Part shown: positions 17,327-25,697 of the stretch, in pieces
Layout of the letters: every line of letters starts with the position of its first letter
How positions within the stretch are numbered: position 1 is the first letter of the stretch
From: Sutcliffiella sp. FSL R7-0096
GTDB taxonomy: Bacteria; Bacillota; Bacilli; Bacillales; Bacillaceae_I
Assembly: GCF_038595065.1 (NCBI RefSeq)
Contig: NZ_CP152003.1
Coordinates: 4,568,001 to 4,632,000 of the forward strand
Length of the DNA: 64,000 bases
Direction of reading: 5' to 3'
The notes under the pieces: generated by a model
Databases searched by the model: none
Seen by the model: the letters and a program-made list of their open reading frames with translations, nothing else
What the model was told of the DNA's origin: nothing
Program-made: the position numbers and the translations under genes

Positions 17327-18447
17327 AGCAATAGCACCCTCTCCGGATCCACTGTCACCTTTACCATTTCCCCACTTGTTAAAATAGGGTCGCCTGGTAC
17401 GTATACATGTTCAATGGCAAGCTCAGCGTTGCCCACCTTAACATCGTAACGGATGTTGGAACCTAAATAAGTATGAAGAAGTACTTTTCCTTCCATGACG
17501 TTTCCATGCATGATGTCCTCGCTTATCCGGTGAAGCTTCATGCCTTCTGGACGGATAAGGACTTTCACATCTTTCTTCGTGGTCTGTGCAGAAGAATGTA
17601 GTGTCCAATCTCCTATTTTCACCACAGTCCCTTTTTCATCAGAGCCGACTATCGTTCCGTCAAAAATGTTGGAAGACCCTACAAAGTCCGCGACAAAGGT
17701 GGAACGCGGGTTACTGTATAGCTCTGTTGGCGTGGCAACCTGGATGATTTCCCCGTCTTTCATGACGGCGATCCTGTCTGCCATGCTCATGGCTTCTTCT
17801 TGGTCATGGGTGACGAAGATGGTGGTGATGCCAACATCCTGCTGGATCCTCCTGATTGTGGTCCTCATGGTATTGCGAAGCTTTTTATCCAGGTTGGAAA
17901 GTGGCTCGTCCATCAGCAAAACAGAAGGCTCCAACACGAGTGCCCTGGCAAGTGCGACACGTTGTTGCTGCCCGCCTGACAGTTCATTCACTCCACGCTC
18001 GGATAGATGGCCAAGCTCTACATAGTCCAGTGCTTCCAACACTTTTTTCTCTACCTCTTTGGAAGGCTTGGCAAGTCTTTTGCTGATCAGCCTTGCAAAA
18101 CTATTGATCTTTTTGGAAAAACTTCCTGTATTAAAGTCTCGGACGGTTAAACCATAAGCGACATTTTCAAAGACATTATAATGAGGAAAAAGAGCATAAC
18201 TTTGAAAGACCATCCCGCAATTCCTTTTGTTAGCAGGCAGTTTATTGACTACTTTGTTGTTGATATAGATGTTTCCAGAAGTAGGATTTTCAAATCCGGC
18301 GATACAGCGCATGGTGGTTGTTTTCCCACACCCTGAAGGGCCAAGAAGGGCGAAGAATTCGCCTTCTTGGATATCAATATTCACGTTTTTCAGAGCTGTC
18401 ACATCATTATATTTTTTGATTAATCCATCTACCTGTACTGAACCCAT
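17323..18447 (-). CDS. ABC importer ATP-binding protein
   Basis: A 374-residue ATPase: Walker A GPSGCGKTTT near residue 37, Q-loop MVFQSYALFPHYNV, signature LSGGQQQRVALARAL, Walker B LLMDEPLSNLDKKL, H-loop IFVTHDQEEAMSM, and a C-terminal TOBE-like region (LIRPEGMKLHRI). An insertion after the Q-loop (about 100-130, NTGSFSKKINSFARLISKRL) is longer than in most PotA/FbpC-type ATPases. It drives the neighbouring fused permease. GGGGAG precedes the ATG. It lies 220 bp after the binding-protein gene; that gap holds a repeat element. Confidence 0.9.
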   Translation of the reverse strand: MGSVQVDGLIKKYNDVTALKNVNIDIQEGEFFALLGPSGCGKTTTMRCIAGFENPTSGNIYINNKVVNKLPANKRNCGMVFQSYALFPHYNVFENVAYGLTVRDFNTGSFSKKINSFARLISKRLAKPSKEVEKKVLEALDYVELGHLSERGVNELSGGQQQRVALARALVLEPSVLLMDEPLSNLDKKLRNTMRTTIRRIQQDVGITTIFVTHDQEEAMSMADRIAVMKDGEIIQVATPTELYSNPRSTFVADFVGSSNIFDGTIVGSDEKGTVVKIGDWTLHSSAQTTKKDVKVLIRPEGMKLHRISEDIMHGNVMEGKVLLHTYLGSNIRYDVKVGNAELAIEHVYVPGDPILTSGEMVKVTVDPERVLLL

Positions 18448-18478
18448 ATGATTATCTCCCCGTCTGTCTTTAGATTGG

Positions 18479-18663
18479 CTGTTTTCGTAAGCTTTGTTGC
18501 TTTTTCGTATTATCCACCTAACCGTTATATTCCTTACTGTCGTGCTCTTTTCCCTGTTTTTCTGTATAGTCTACTTGCTTATTTTAGAGCAGGTAAGAGG
18601 ACAAAAAGTCTAAATGCCGACTTTTTGCTAGTGGTTAGCAACAATCTTTTAGAAAAGAGCCTT
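18479..18663. repeat. Interspersed repeat, copy A (between binding-protein and ATPase genes)
   Basis: Begins TTTTCGTAAGCTTTGTTGC and contains TCCTTACTGTCGTGCTCTTT with CCC shortly after (18531-18554), then AAAAAGTC. The same order of segments occurs at 35328-35460. The right end GCAACAATCTTTTAGAAAAG is an imperfect inverted copy of the left end, so the whole looks like a small element with inverted ends. A short hairpin AAAAAGTC / GACTTTTT (18603-18626) lies inside it. It interrupts the transporter operon and may modulate expression of the downstream genes. Confidence 0.65.
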
Positions 18664-18666
18664 AGA

Positions 18667-19689
18667 TTATTGGAATTTCTCTCTCCACTCGTTACGTACG
18701 CGGTCATAGTTTTCGACTACCCAGTCGATATCAAGATCCATGGCATTGTCTTTGAGTCCTTCAAGCGTCAGTGGTGATTTACCTTCCACCTCTGGATGCA
18801 TCGGGATATGGAACCAATCCGCTTTGATTTGCTGTCCTTCCTTGGAAAGCATGAAGTCTACGAATTTCTTTGCGCCTTCAGGGTTAGGTCCATCCTTCAC
18901 GATAGAAACAGGGTTTACTAGAATAGGTGTATTCTTTGGAATGTGGAAATCAACGGATTCCCCACGGTCTTTCATTTGGTAAGCCATAAAGTCAAAGCCG
19001 ACTCCAATGGATGCTTCCCCAGAAGCTACAGCATTGGCAGGAGCTCCACCGGAATCCGGCATTGCATTTGTCTGTTGAACCAACTTCTCAAAGTACTCCC
19101 AGCCTTCCTCTTCGCCTTTTTCCATCAGTTGGCTAAGCACTAACAGTGTTGCTGTTCCTGATGCTGCAGGGTTTGGAATCTGTAATTCCTTTTCCCATTT
19201 GGAGTCTAATAGATCATCCCATGTTTCCGGTAGATCTGCTTCATCCACTAGGTCGGTATTGTAGATCAGTCCAAGTACAAATACCTCCAAGCCAACCCAG
19301 TTCCAGTCTTCATGTCTTACTTTAATGCCGTTCTCATATACTTCCCAGTCTTTCACGGATTCCGGTGTGTAGCTTTCAATGAAGCCATGTTTAATCGCGG
19401 ATTCAAACGGAAGGATTCCTCCACCGCCATACCACAGATCACCTTGTGGATTGTCCATTTCGGCAATCATCTGGTTAACAAGAATATTCGTTCCAGCATA
19501 TTGTACGTTTACTTTTCCACCAGTTGCTTCTTCAAACGCTTCTGCAAGTTCACGGGTCATATCAGGTGTTTCCGGTGAATACAAGGTTACTTCGCCAACA
19601 CTTCCATCAGAAGAGCTAGAGTCTGATCCACAGGCTACAAGCCCTACGCTCAACACTAGTGCCATCAAGATTAATAATGTTTTCTTCAT
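18667..19689 (-). CDS. ABC importer substrate-binding lipoprotein (family 1)
   Basis: A 340-residue extracellular binding protein. MKKTLLILMALVLSVGLVAC is a lipoprotein signal with lipobox LVAC. The mature part is of the iron/2-aminoethylphosphonate binding-protein type: EVTLYSPETPDMTRELAEAFEEATGG, GDLWYGGGGILPFESAIKHG, PNPAASGTATLLVLSQ and GFDFMAYQMKDRGESVDF. CGAGGGGGATT upstream fixes the ATG at 19689. It is the first gene of the GlpP operon, behind a leader with a terminator hairpin. The ligand cannot be read from the sequence; glycerol-phosphate esters are favoured by context. Confidence 0.88.
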   Translation of the reverse strand: MKKTLLILMALVLSVGLVACGSDSSSSDGSVGEVTLYSPETPDMTRELAEAFEEATGGKVNVQYAGTNILVNQMIAEMDNPQGDLWYGGGGILPFESAIKHGFIESYTPESVKDWEVYENGIKVRHEDWNWVGLEVFVLGLIYNTDLVDEADLPETWDDLLDSKWEKELQIPNPAASGTATLLVLSQLMEKGEEEGWEYFEKLVQQTNAMPDSGGAPANAVASGEASIGVGFDFMAYQMKDRGESVDFHIPKNTPILVNPVSIVKDGPNPEGAKKFVDFMLSKEGQQIKADWFHIPMHPEVEGKSPLTLEGLKDNAMDLDIDWVVENYDRVRNEWREKFQ

Positions 19690-19769
19690 AAATAATCCCC
19701 CTCGTAATTTTGTTTTAGCTGGCCAAAAGATTAGCAAAGTTAGTATTGTATACGCTTTCACCTCCAAGC

Positions 19770-19852
19770 AAAATAAAAAGAGAAACCACACAACGAAAGA
19801 AGCCTATAGCAGGCGCATCCGTTGAGGGTTTCTCTTATATTCTCTACCCAAA
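19770..19852 (-). promoter_or_regulatory. GlpP-type antitermination leader of the ABC transporter operon
   Basis: On the minus strand, TTGGGTAGAGA is followed by a hairpin with outer arms AAGAGAAACC / GGTTTCTCTT, middle arms CAACG / CGTTG and inner GCCT / AGGC, then TTTTTATTTTGC: an intrinsic terminator about 80 bp before the first start codon. A -10-like TATAAT lies just upstream (near 19875). The divergent GDPD leader has the same layout and the shared order GGG-Y-AGAGA - AGAGAA - ACCC ahead of its terminator. With glpP as last gene of the operon this is best read as a GlpP-controlled attenuator. Confidence 0.75.
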
Positions 19853-20124
19853 TTATTTTACTTTTCTAAATTATACAATAAATTAAAGTAGAAATATAGT
19901 GTAAGGAAGAATTTATTTGTAAAAGAGTTCAGTCCCTCACTGATGCATATAGCATTCTATATTTGATAGTGGTACATTTCGACATCCCTCGCCCTTCCCC
20001 TTCAAAAATCGGCAAATTAATTGAAAAATATTACTTTTGTAGGAGAAGATGGTTTATGAACATAGGTATAATTAATTATTGAGAAAATTCAAATAACTAT
20101 ATATAGTTTAAATTGTAAATGAAT

Positions 20125-20208
20125 AGTGGGCAGAGACACAGAGAAGAACCCCATAAAAGTCCTTATTGAATAAGGGTTTTCATGGTGGGCTCTTCTCTTT
20201 TATTTTGC
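20125..20208 (+). promoter_or_regulatory. GlpP-type antitermination leader of the GDPD gene
   Basis: GTGGGCAGAGACACAGAGAA is followed by a long hairpin: GAGAAGA (20141-20147) with TCTTCTC (20191-20197), inner CCCCAT / ATGGTGGG and CCTTAT / ATAAGG, then TTTTATTTTGCC. The terminator ends 30 bp before the GDPD start codon, so without antitermination the gene would be silent. In B. subtilis the glpTQ leader is a GlpP target (established), which supports this reading. Shares motif order and the TCTCTTTTATTTTGC end with the transporter leader. Confidence 0.78.
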
Positions 20209-20238
20209 CCTATTAATCTATCTTGAAGGAGGAATAAC

Positions 20239-22563
20239 ATGAAGAGGAAATCTTTTAAGCGTTTCGGAAGTATGGTCGTTTCGTCCGCACTAGCCCTTAG
20301 TTTGATAAACTTTCAGCCACAAATGAGCGTTCATGCCGAGCAGGATCATATGGAATTACTAAACGAAACATTTGATTCTATTTCAAATGGAGAATTGCCG
20401 GATAGCTGGGAGGTTGTTGTGGGTAATGGTGAAGTTCAAGATGGCAAACTTGTATTAAGCTCCCCTGCCACTGCCAGCCCATCAGTGGTAAAAGCGCCAA
20501 TCGATCCTGAGTATGGAGACTATACGATGGAGGCGGATGTAACGTTCCTCTCTTCTGTGAATGATGCACGCTGGGCTTCCATCATGTTCCGGATTCAAGA
20601 TGCCAATAACTATTATCAGTTTGCTGCCCGAAAAGGCACAAGCGCTTTGAATGGTTTGGAGTTTGCAAAAAGGCTTAACAACGCTTGGGCGGTTACTCAG
20701 ACGAATTTCTATCCCGTGAACTTTGAGTACAATAAGAGTTATCGCCTTAAGGTCGTGGTTAGTGGCAACAGGGTACAGCAGTTTGTGAATAATGAGCTGG
20801 TGATCGACACTGCGGATGCGACCGAATGGGTTAATGGTGATGTGGGGTTTCAAGTAAGTGGCTCCACTGTGCAGTTTGACAACGTCCAGGTCACTACATA
20901 CGATCAAGCTCTGCCACCTATAGAAGATTCCGGTGCCTTCCTTCCTGTTGAACCCGAAACCAATATCATTAACCCACCAACCATCATTACTGGCGCGGGG
21001 TATACAGGTGATGCAAGCCAAAGTGCTTCCAGCCTATTAGTGGTGGAACGCAATGCGGACGGGGAGTTAACAGCGAACGGGCTCTCTTTAAATGATCAAC
21101 TACAGCAGATGAAAAATAAAAAGATCCCTGTGTTGCAGGTGGAGCAAGCAGGATACGGGGAACAGATCATTCAAAGTCTGAATGCCACCCAGACAACGGA
21201 TGTTCATGTTGTTTCCTCTAATGCTGCGATCGTAGAGGAAATAAAATCCCTAAATCCTAAAATTCGTGGTGGATTGGTGTACACCGGAAACTCCTTGAAT
21301 AAGAATGACTTGCGGGAATTGCCATTCCAAGTGCATTCGAGTGAAAGCAAGGTTGTGTTAATCCCACAAAAATTACTGACGAAGGAGATCGTGCATTATC
21401 TGCATAATCGGATGGTTGCCGTTTGGGGGATTGGAGCAGATTCATTAAATTCCACGCATGAGCTTATCCATTTAGGTGTGGATGGAATGATTACAGATTA
21501 TCCGGAGTATGCTACGGAAGCGTTCAGTCAGTATCCAGAAAACACAATCGTTCAACGTCCTATGGTCGCTGCCCACCGCGGGGTCCCTTCCCTTGCTCCT
21601 GAAAATACGATGGTCGGTTACCGATTAGCGTACGATTTGGAGGCGGACATGATTGAGACGGACCTTCATGAAACAAAGGATGGCCATATCATCGTCATGC
21701 ATGATACGACCGTCAACCGTACCACAAACGGAACTGGCGCGGTAGCCAATTTGACGCTCGATGAGATTAAACAGCTTGATGCAGGAATTAAGTTTGGGGA
21801 GGAGTTTGCAGGGGAGCCTGTGCCGACCTTTAAAGAATTCCTTCAGGAGTTCAAAGGCAAGGATGTGGTGCTTCTGGTAGAATTGAAGGCCGCTGGGATG
21901 GAGGAAAAAGTGAATGAGGAAATCTTGGCAGAAGGTATGCTAGATCAGGTTGTCGTCCAAAACTTTAGCTTAGACAGCATGAAGATCTTCAACCAGTTAC
22001 AGCCAAACCTTGCAACAGGTTATTTATTCTCTGCCGCTGTCCCTGGATCCCTTCAAGCGAAATTGGATAATGCAAAGAAGCTTGTAGACTATGGAACTAG
22101 CGCAAACGTAACCCTTAATGCAAGTTATGGAAGTGTATATGAGGAGTTCCTTACTTATATGAGGCAACGTGGAATGTTAAGCATGCACTGGACGTTCCGG
22201 GAGGAAGATCCATTTGCGGACAAACTAAAAGAAGGCTTAATCGGACCAATTACCGATTACATGCAATGGCTGACGGAATCGCCTATCAGTCTTGAGTCAC
22301 CTATTAAGAAAGCAAATTTGAAAGTAGGCAAGTCCCGTAACATCCAGGCTAAGGCTTTCCTAAGTTACCGGACAGGTGAGAAAGTGAATATCGAGACGGA
22401 GCTTTATACTGTTGGAGATAATGGGGTAGTAAGGATTGAAGGAAATGAAATAATTGCATTGGCACCGGGTACGGCACAGGTGTTTGTAAAACACACCTTT
22501 ACGATGCTTGGGCAGGAGTGGAATTTGGTTTCGGAACCGATTGAGGTTAGGGTTTCGGAGTGA
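20239..22563 (+). CDS. Secreted glycerophosphodiester phosphodiesterase with LamG-like domain and duplicated GDPD region
   Basis: A 774-residue exported enzyme that should release glycerol-3-phosphate from glycerophosphodiesters, perhaps including teichoic-acid polymers. Signal peptide 1-33 (cut after SVHA). Residues about 40-220 resemble a concanavalin/LamG-type fold (ARWASIMFRIQDANNYYQFA). Residues about 240-430 look like a GDPD domain that lost its active site but kept GVDGMITDYPE. Residues 440-690 are the active GDPD: AHRG 445-448, APENT 453-457, IETDLHETKDGHIIVMHD. About 695-774 is an Ig-like tail. AAGGAGG precedes the ATG. The leader carries a GlpP-type attenuator, and the transporter operon is divergent. 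Confidence 0.9.
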   Translation: MKRKSFKRFGSMVVSSALALSLINFQPQMSVHAEQDHMELLNETFDSISNGELPDSWEVVVGNGEVQDGKLVLSSPATASPSVVKAPIDPEYGDYTMEADVTFLSSVNDARWASIMFRIQDANNYYQFAARKGTSALNGLEFAKRLNNAWAVTQTNFYPVNFEYNKSYRLKVVVSGNRVQQFVNNELVIDTADATEWVNGDVGFQVSGSTVQFDNVQVTTYDQALPPIEDSGAFLPVEPETNIINPPTIITGAGYTGDASQSASSLLVVERNADGELTANGLSLNDQLQQMKNKKIPVLQVEQAGYGEQIIQSLNATQTTDVHVVSSNAAIVEEIKSLNPKIRGGLVYTGNSLNKNDLRELPFQVHSSESKVVLIPQKLLTKEIVHYLHNRMVAVWGIGADSLNSTHELIHLGVDGMITDYPEYATEAFSQYPENTIVQRPMVAAHRGVPSLAPENTMVGYRLAYDLEADMIETDLHETKDGHIIVMHDTTVNRTTNGTGAVANLTLDEIKQLDAGIKFGEEFAGEPVPTFKEFLQEFKGKDVVLLVELKAAGMEEKVNEEILAEGMLDQVVVQNFSLDSMKIFNQLQPNLATGYLFSAAVPGSLQAKLDNAKKLVDYGTSANVTLNASYGSVYEEFLTYMRQRGMLSMHWTFREEDPFADKLKEGLIGPITDYMQWLTESPISLESPIKKANLKVGKSRNIQAKAFLSYRTGEKVNIETELYTVGDNGVVRIEGNEIIALAPGTAQVFVKHTFTMLGQEWNLVSEPIEVRVSE

Positions 22564-22569
22564 TATTAA

Positions 22570-22601
22570 GGGAGAGGGTCTAGACCCTCTCCCACTTTTT
22601 G
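22570..22601 (+). terminator. Terminator of the GDPD gene
   Basis: GGGAGAGGGTCT and AGACCCTCTCCC form a perfect 24-base palindrome, followed by ACTTTTTG. It can also serve the convergent flavin reductase gene. Confidence 0.88.
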
Positions 22602-22617
22602 TTCTTTAAACAAACAT

Positions 22618-22645
22618 GGGGTCCCCGTACCTGTCCCCTCAACCC
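22618..22645 (-). repeat. GGGGACAG-type repeat at the flavin reductase stop codon
   Basis: On the minus strand GGGTTGAGGGGACAGGTACG then GGGACCCC. The TGA inside TTGAGG is the stop of the flavin reductase gene. Confidence 0.65.
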
Positions 22646-23232
22646 AACTCCACCACTCTAGTAAAAGGAGAGTACGTCCCTGCCAACCTCCCCAAAGGCT
22701 GTAGTTCAGCAAAGTTGACTTTATGGTCCGGTAGATAGTATTGATCTTGAATATGGTAGTAGACCATTTGGCCAATGATGAGGTGGTCTGTTCCCAGTTT
22801 GATGACCTGTTCCAGTTTGCATTCCATTTGGATGGGGGATTCTTGGACGCGTTTTGGTTGGACTAGTTTGCTTTCGATCGGTGTGACGCCGACTGCTTGG
22901 AACTCGTTCACTTCGCTTGGAAGGTTTTCGGAGCTTTTGTGCATTTGATCGCCGAGCGCGCCTGTGACAACGTTGATGACAAATTCGCCCTGTTCGCGTA
23001 TGTTGACGAGGGTATCTTTTTCGGTTCCTGCCCTCTCTCCCACCCCTGGTCCTACTGAGATGCATAGCATAGGAGGGTTCCTAGATACGACAGTAAAAAA
23101 ACTGAATGGTGCAAGATTCATTTCGCCATCCTTCGATATGGTGGATACCCAGGCAATCGGCCTTGGAACAACAGAACCACTTAATAGTTTATATACTTCT
23201 TTTTCATTTAAATCTTTAGGGTTGAATTCCAT
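22639..23232 (-). CDS. Flavin reductase-like FMN-binding protein
   Basis: A 197-residue cytoplasmic protein of the DIM6/NTAB flavin-reductase family, which binds FMN and usually supplies reduced flavin to a partner oxygenase. Marks: LLSGSVVPRPIAWVSTISKDGEMNLAPFSFFTVVSRNPP (read in parts), the flavin-binding start, and GEFVINVVTGALGDQM. No partner monooxygenase gene is adjacent. It lies 75 bp behind the symporter gene but a perfect hairpin terminator separates them, so it is probably transcribed on its own. GGAGAAGC precedes the ATG. Substrate unknown. Confidence 0.85.
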   Translation of the reverse strand: MEFNPKDLNEKEVYKLLSGSVVPRPIAWVSTISKDGEMNLAPFSFFTVVSRNPPMLCISVGPGVGERAGTEKDTLVNIREQGEFVINVVTGALGDQMHKSSENLPSEVNEFQAVGVTPIESKLVQPKRVQESPIQMECKLEQVIKLGTDHLIIGQMVYYHIQDQYYLPDHKVNFAELQPLGRLAGTYSPFTRVVELG

Positions 23233-23250
23233 TTCTGCTTCTCCGTCCTT

Positions 23251-23293
23251 TTCTTTTTTTTGATAGGAAAAAAGGGAATGTTTCCACTCCCTT
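23251..23293 (-). terminator. Terminator of the CoA-transferase - symporter operon
   Basis: On the minus strand AAGGGAGTG - GAAA - CATTCCCTT is a nine-base-pair hairpin with a GAAA tetraloop, followed by TTTTCC and further T-rich sequence. It lies 14 bp behind the symporter stop. Confidence 0.85.
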
Positions 23294-23306
23294 TCCCTTT
23301 TGATAC

Positions 23307-24812
23307 TTAGGCTTTCAGATTGTAGGAAGTCATATCCTCTTCCACAACTTTGTTTCTAGTCAATGCAGGTGCAATGGTGGTTCCGACCACACATATGACA
23401 AAGTTAAGCGCTAATCCGATAACGCCACCGTGTATGCCATAGATGGTTTTGTATCCTGTAAAGGTCATGGCACCAGCCAGTACGGCTCCGGCAAGCATGC
23501 CCCAGAATACGGCCTTTCCGTTCAAGTTTTTCCAGTAGAGTCCAAGAACGAAAGCCGGGAACACCTGGACCAACAGCTCAAACTTCAATACGAAAATCTC
23601 GTAAAGCGTCCCTGGTGGATTCCAGGCGATCCATAGTAGAAGGAACACGACGACGATTCCACCGATTTTTCCTACCATTACTTTTTTCTTTTCGGTTGCG
23701 TTTGGATTGACGAATTTTCCATACACGTCGTTGGAGAGCATGGATGAGAAACTTAGTAATACAGAGTCTGCTGTGGATACGATGGCTGCGACGATTCCTC
23801 CAAAGAAGATGATCATGACCCAATAATAGAATGGGTGGATGGCCGCAATGGCGTTTGCCATCGTTCCGACGAGTTGTTCCGATCCACTCGTGTCTAGACC
23901 CGGAAATAGCATGATACCAATGATTCCAACTAAAAAGACAAGCCCTGTTGTGATCGGCGGCATCCATGCCATGCGGGACAAGGATGTTTTGAGTGTTTTT
24001 TCACTTCTGGAAGAATAAATCCTTTGGACGGCATGCGGGTAGATACTTGCGCCAAGTCCTACGAGAAGGAGCATGCTGAGCCAATTTATACTGGTATCAA
24101 AGCCCGGAACTGCTGTTTTTGCTGGTTCCATTTCGGCTACATAGCGTGTTACATCGGAGAAGTTTCCTCCTGCAAGGTAGAGTCCGCCGATGAGAAAGAC
24201 GATGATACCAACCATCAGGATCACCCCTTGCATGACATCGGTGAATGCGACGGCTTTCATTCCTCCCATCCACTCATAGGCGAGCATGACGAATACAAAT
24301 GCCAGTACGGCGATTTGGTAGGGAATAGTCCCTCCTGTTAATCCTGACACAGCCTGTCCGATTGCCACCAGCTGTTCCAAAAGGTAGTTTCCTAGTCCCC
24401 ATAACATCAAGAATATACTTAGAATCGTGACGCGTTTTGATTGAAACCGGTGGGAGATCCAATCGGTCGGGGTCACGAATTTGCGGCGCTTGGCGATGAC
24501 ATAAAGCCGCGGTGCGAACAAGAGATAGGCTCCGATGATGATGGTCATGAATGAGATTGATTGTAACCAGGAAAAGCCTGTACGATATGCACTCGGGGCA
24601 TAACCCACAATGGTGTTTCCGCTGTATTGGGTCGCATAAAGGGTGAAGAATAATGCGATGAATCCCAGGTTACGACCAGCAAGATAGTAACCTGCTAGGC
24701 TTTCATTCAATTTACTTCCTCTTCCAGATAGATATCCGATTAGAAGCATGATGATGGCAAATACGGATAATATAATGATTCCATCTGTGCCTGAAAAAGC
24801 TAAATCCGTCAT
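23307..24812 (-). CDS. Sodium:solute symporter (SSS family, PanF/YodF type)
   Basis: A 501-residue membrane protein with about thirteen helices. SSS features include SLAGYYLAGRNLGFIALFFTL near the N-terminus, the unwound helix-1 region QYSGNTIVGYAPSAYRTG, and the family motif GGIVAAIVSTADSVLLSFSSMLSNDVY. It probably imports the substrate of this catabolic locus with sodium. It overlaps the DUF3311 gene by four bases, a pairing known for PanF-type symporters and YhdT-like small proteins. GGGGGAG precedes the ATG. The substrate is not evident; a dicarboxylate is suggested by the neighbours. Confidence 0.88.
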   Translation of the reverse strand: MTDLAFSGTDGIIILSVFAIIMLLIGYLSGRGSKLNESLAGYYLAGRNLGFIALFFTLYATQYSGNTIVGYAPSAYRTGFSWLQSISFMTIIIGAYLLFAPRLYVIAKRRKFVTPTDWISHRFQSKRVTILSIFLMLWGLGNYLLEQLVAIGQAVSGLTGGTIPYQIAVLAFVFVMLAYEWMGGMKAVAFTDVMQGVILMVGIIVFLIGGLYLAGGNFSDVTRYVAEMEPAKTAVPGFDTSINWLSMLLLVGLGASIYPHAVQRIYSSRSEKTLKTSLSRMAWMPPITTGLVFLVGIIGIMLFPGLDTSGSEQLVGTMANAIAAIHPFYYWVMIIFFGGIVAAIVSTADSVLLSFSSMLSNDVYGKFVNPNATEKKKVMVGKIGGIVVVFLLLWIAWNPPGTLYEIFVLKFELLVQVFPAFVLGLYWKNLNGKAVFWGMLAGAVLAGAMTFTGYKTIYGIHGGVIGLALNFVICVVGTTIAPALTRNKVVEEDMTSYNLKA

Positions 24813-25066
24813 TCTTTCTCCCCCCTATTTGCTGCTAATTCCTCTTCGTCTTCCACCATGTTCCATTGTGACAAACAGAGCCAGCTTAAAAAGCCACATA
24901 AAAGAATAGAAAATATCGTGGAAATGAATGCCCATAGTGGGAAGCCTAAGATAAAGGGTTCTACTGCACTTGCAGGGAAATACCAAGGGACATTGCCAAG
25001 TAAAATAATGACGAGTACAATCCAGATCCACTTTTTGCGGATCGGTTCTTTTTGTTTTGGGTTCAT
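24809..25066 (-). CDS. DUF3311 small membrane protein, symporter partner
   Basis: An 85-residue protein with two helices (about 12-30 and 41-63) joined by FPLWAFIS. DUF3311 proteins sit next to SSS symporters and are thought to be accessory subunits. It overlaps the symporter start (ATGA) and begins 19 bp after the LeuD-like gene, placing the transporter in the same operon as the enzymes. AGGAGGTGCGAAC precedes the ATG. Confidence 0.85.
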   Translation of the reverse strand: MNPKQKEPIRKKWIWIVLVIILLGNVPWYFPASAVEPFILGFPLWAFISTIFSILLCGFLSWLCLSQWNMVEDEEELAANRGEKE

Positions 25067-25085
25067 GTTCGCACCTCCTGATTTG

Positions 25086-25697
25086 CTAGGTATTCAGGTG
25101 AAAAAAGATCTTATGTTCTTTTTCAAAGGATGCTATGCTTTCTTCTGCCTGTAGGGTGGAGCCTATTTCGTCTAAGCCGTTTAGCAACAAAGCCTTTCCG
25201 TAGGGAGTAACCGTAAATTCCTGTTTGTAGCCCAGTGAGTCTTCTACTCTCTGATTCTCTAAATCAACGGATAGCTGATAGCCAGAGAAGTCCTTGCATT
25301 TTTCAAACAGGAATGCCACATCTGCTTCTGGCAGTTCAATGGGTAAAATCCCGTTCTTGAAGCAATTGTTATAAAAAATATCGGCAAAGCTCGGGGCGAT
25401 GATGACACGGATCCCGAACTCGGAAAGAGCCCATGGTGCATGCTCCCGGGATGAGCCACAGCCGAAATTTTTCCGAGCGAGCAAGATTGGTGCTTTGCGA
25501 TAGGGTTCTTGGTTTAAAATGAAATCTTTTTTCTCTTGACCATTTTCGTAGCGCCATTCATAGAAAAGGTATTGGCCGAAGCCGGTCCTTTCGATGCTCT
25601 TAAGGAATTGCTTTGGAATGATGGCATCGGTGTCGACGTTGGCTGCATCCAGCGGTGCCACTATGTCTGTGAATCTACCAAAAGGCTTTCCGCTCAT
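25086..25697 (-). CDS. LeuD-like hydratase, small subunit
   Basis: A 203-residue swivel-domain subunit of an isopropylmalate-isomerase-type hydro-lyase: [24 protein letters not shown] at the N-terminus, [22 protein letters not shown] in the middle, and [18 protein letters not shown]. The lyases of this family add or remove water from branched or substituted dicarboxylates. It overlaps the large subunit by four bases. No leuA, leuB or ilv genes are nearby; instead there are a CoA-transferase, a symporter and an HMG-CoA-lyase-like gene, so a catabolic rather than a leucine-biosynthetic role is likely. Confidence 0.85.
   Translation of the reverse strand: MSGKPFGRFTDIVAPLDAANVDTDAIIPKQFLKSIERTGFGQYLFYEWRYENGQEKKDFILNQEPYRKAPILLARKNFGCGSSREHAPWALSEFGIRVIIAPSFADIFYNNCFKNGILPIELPEADVAFLFEKCKDFSGYQLSVDLENQRVEDSLGYKQEFTVTPYGKALLLNGLDEIGSTLQAEESIASFEKEHKIFFHLNT

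Noticed and set aside
19770-20208. T-box or metabolite riboswitch in the divergent leaders
   Set aside because: No T-box sequence or known aptamer signature was seen; the terminators and the nearby glpP gene fit GlpP antitermination better.
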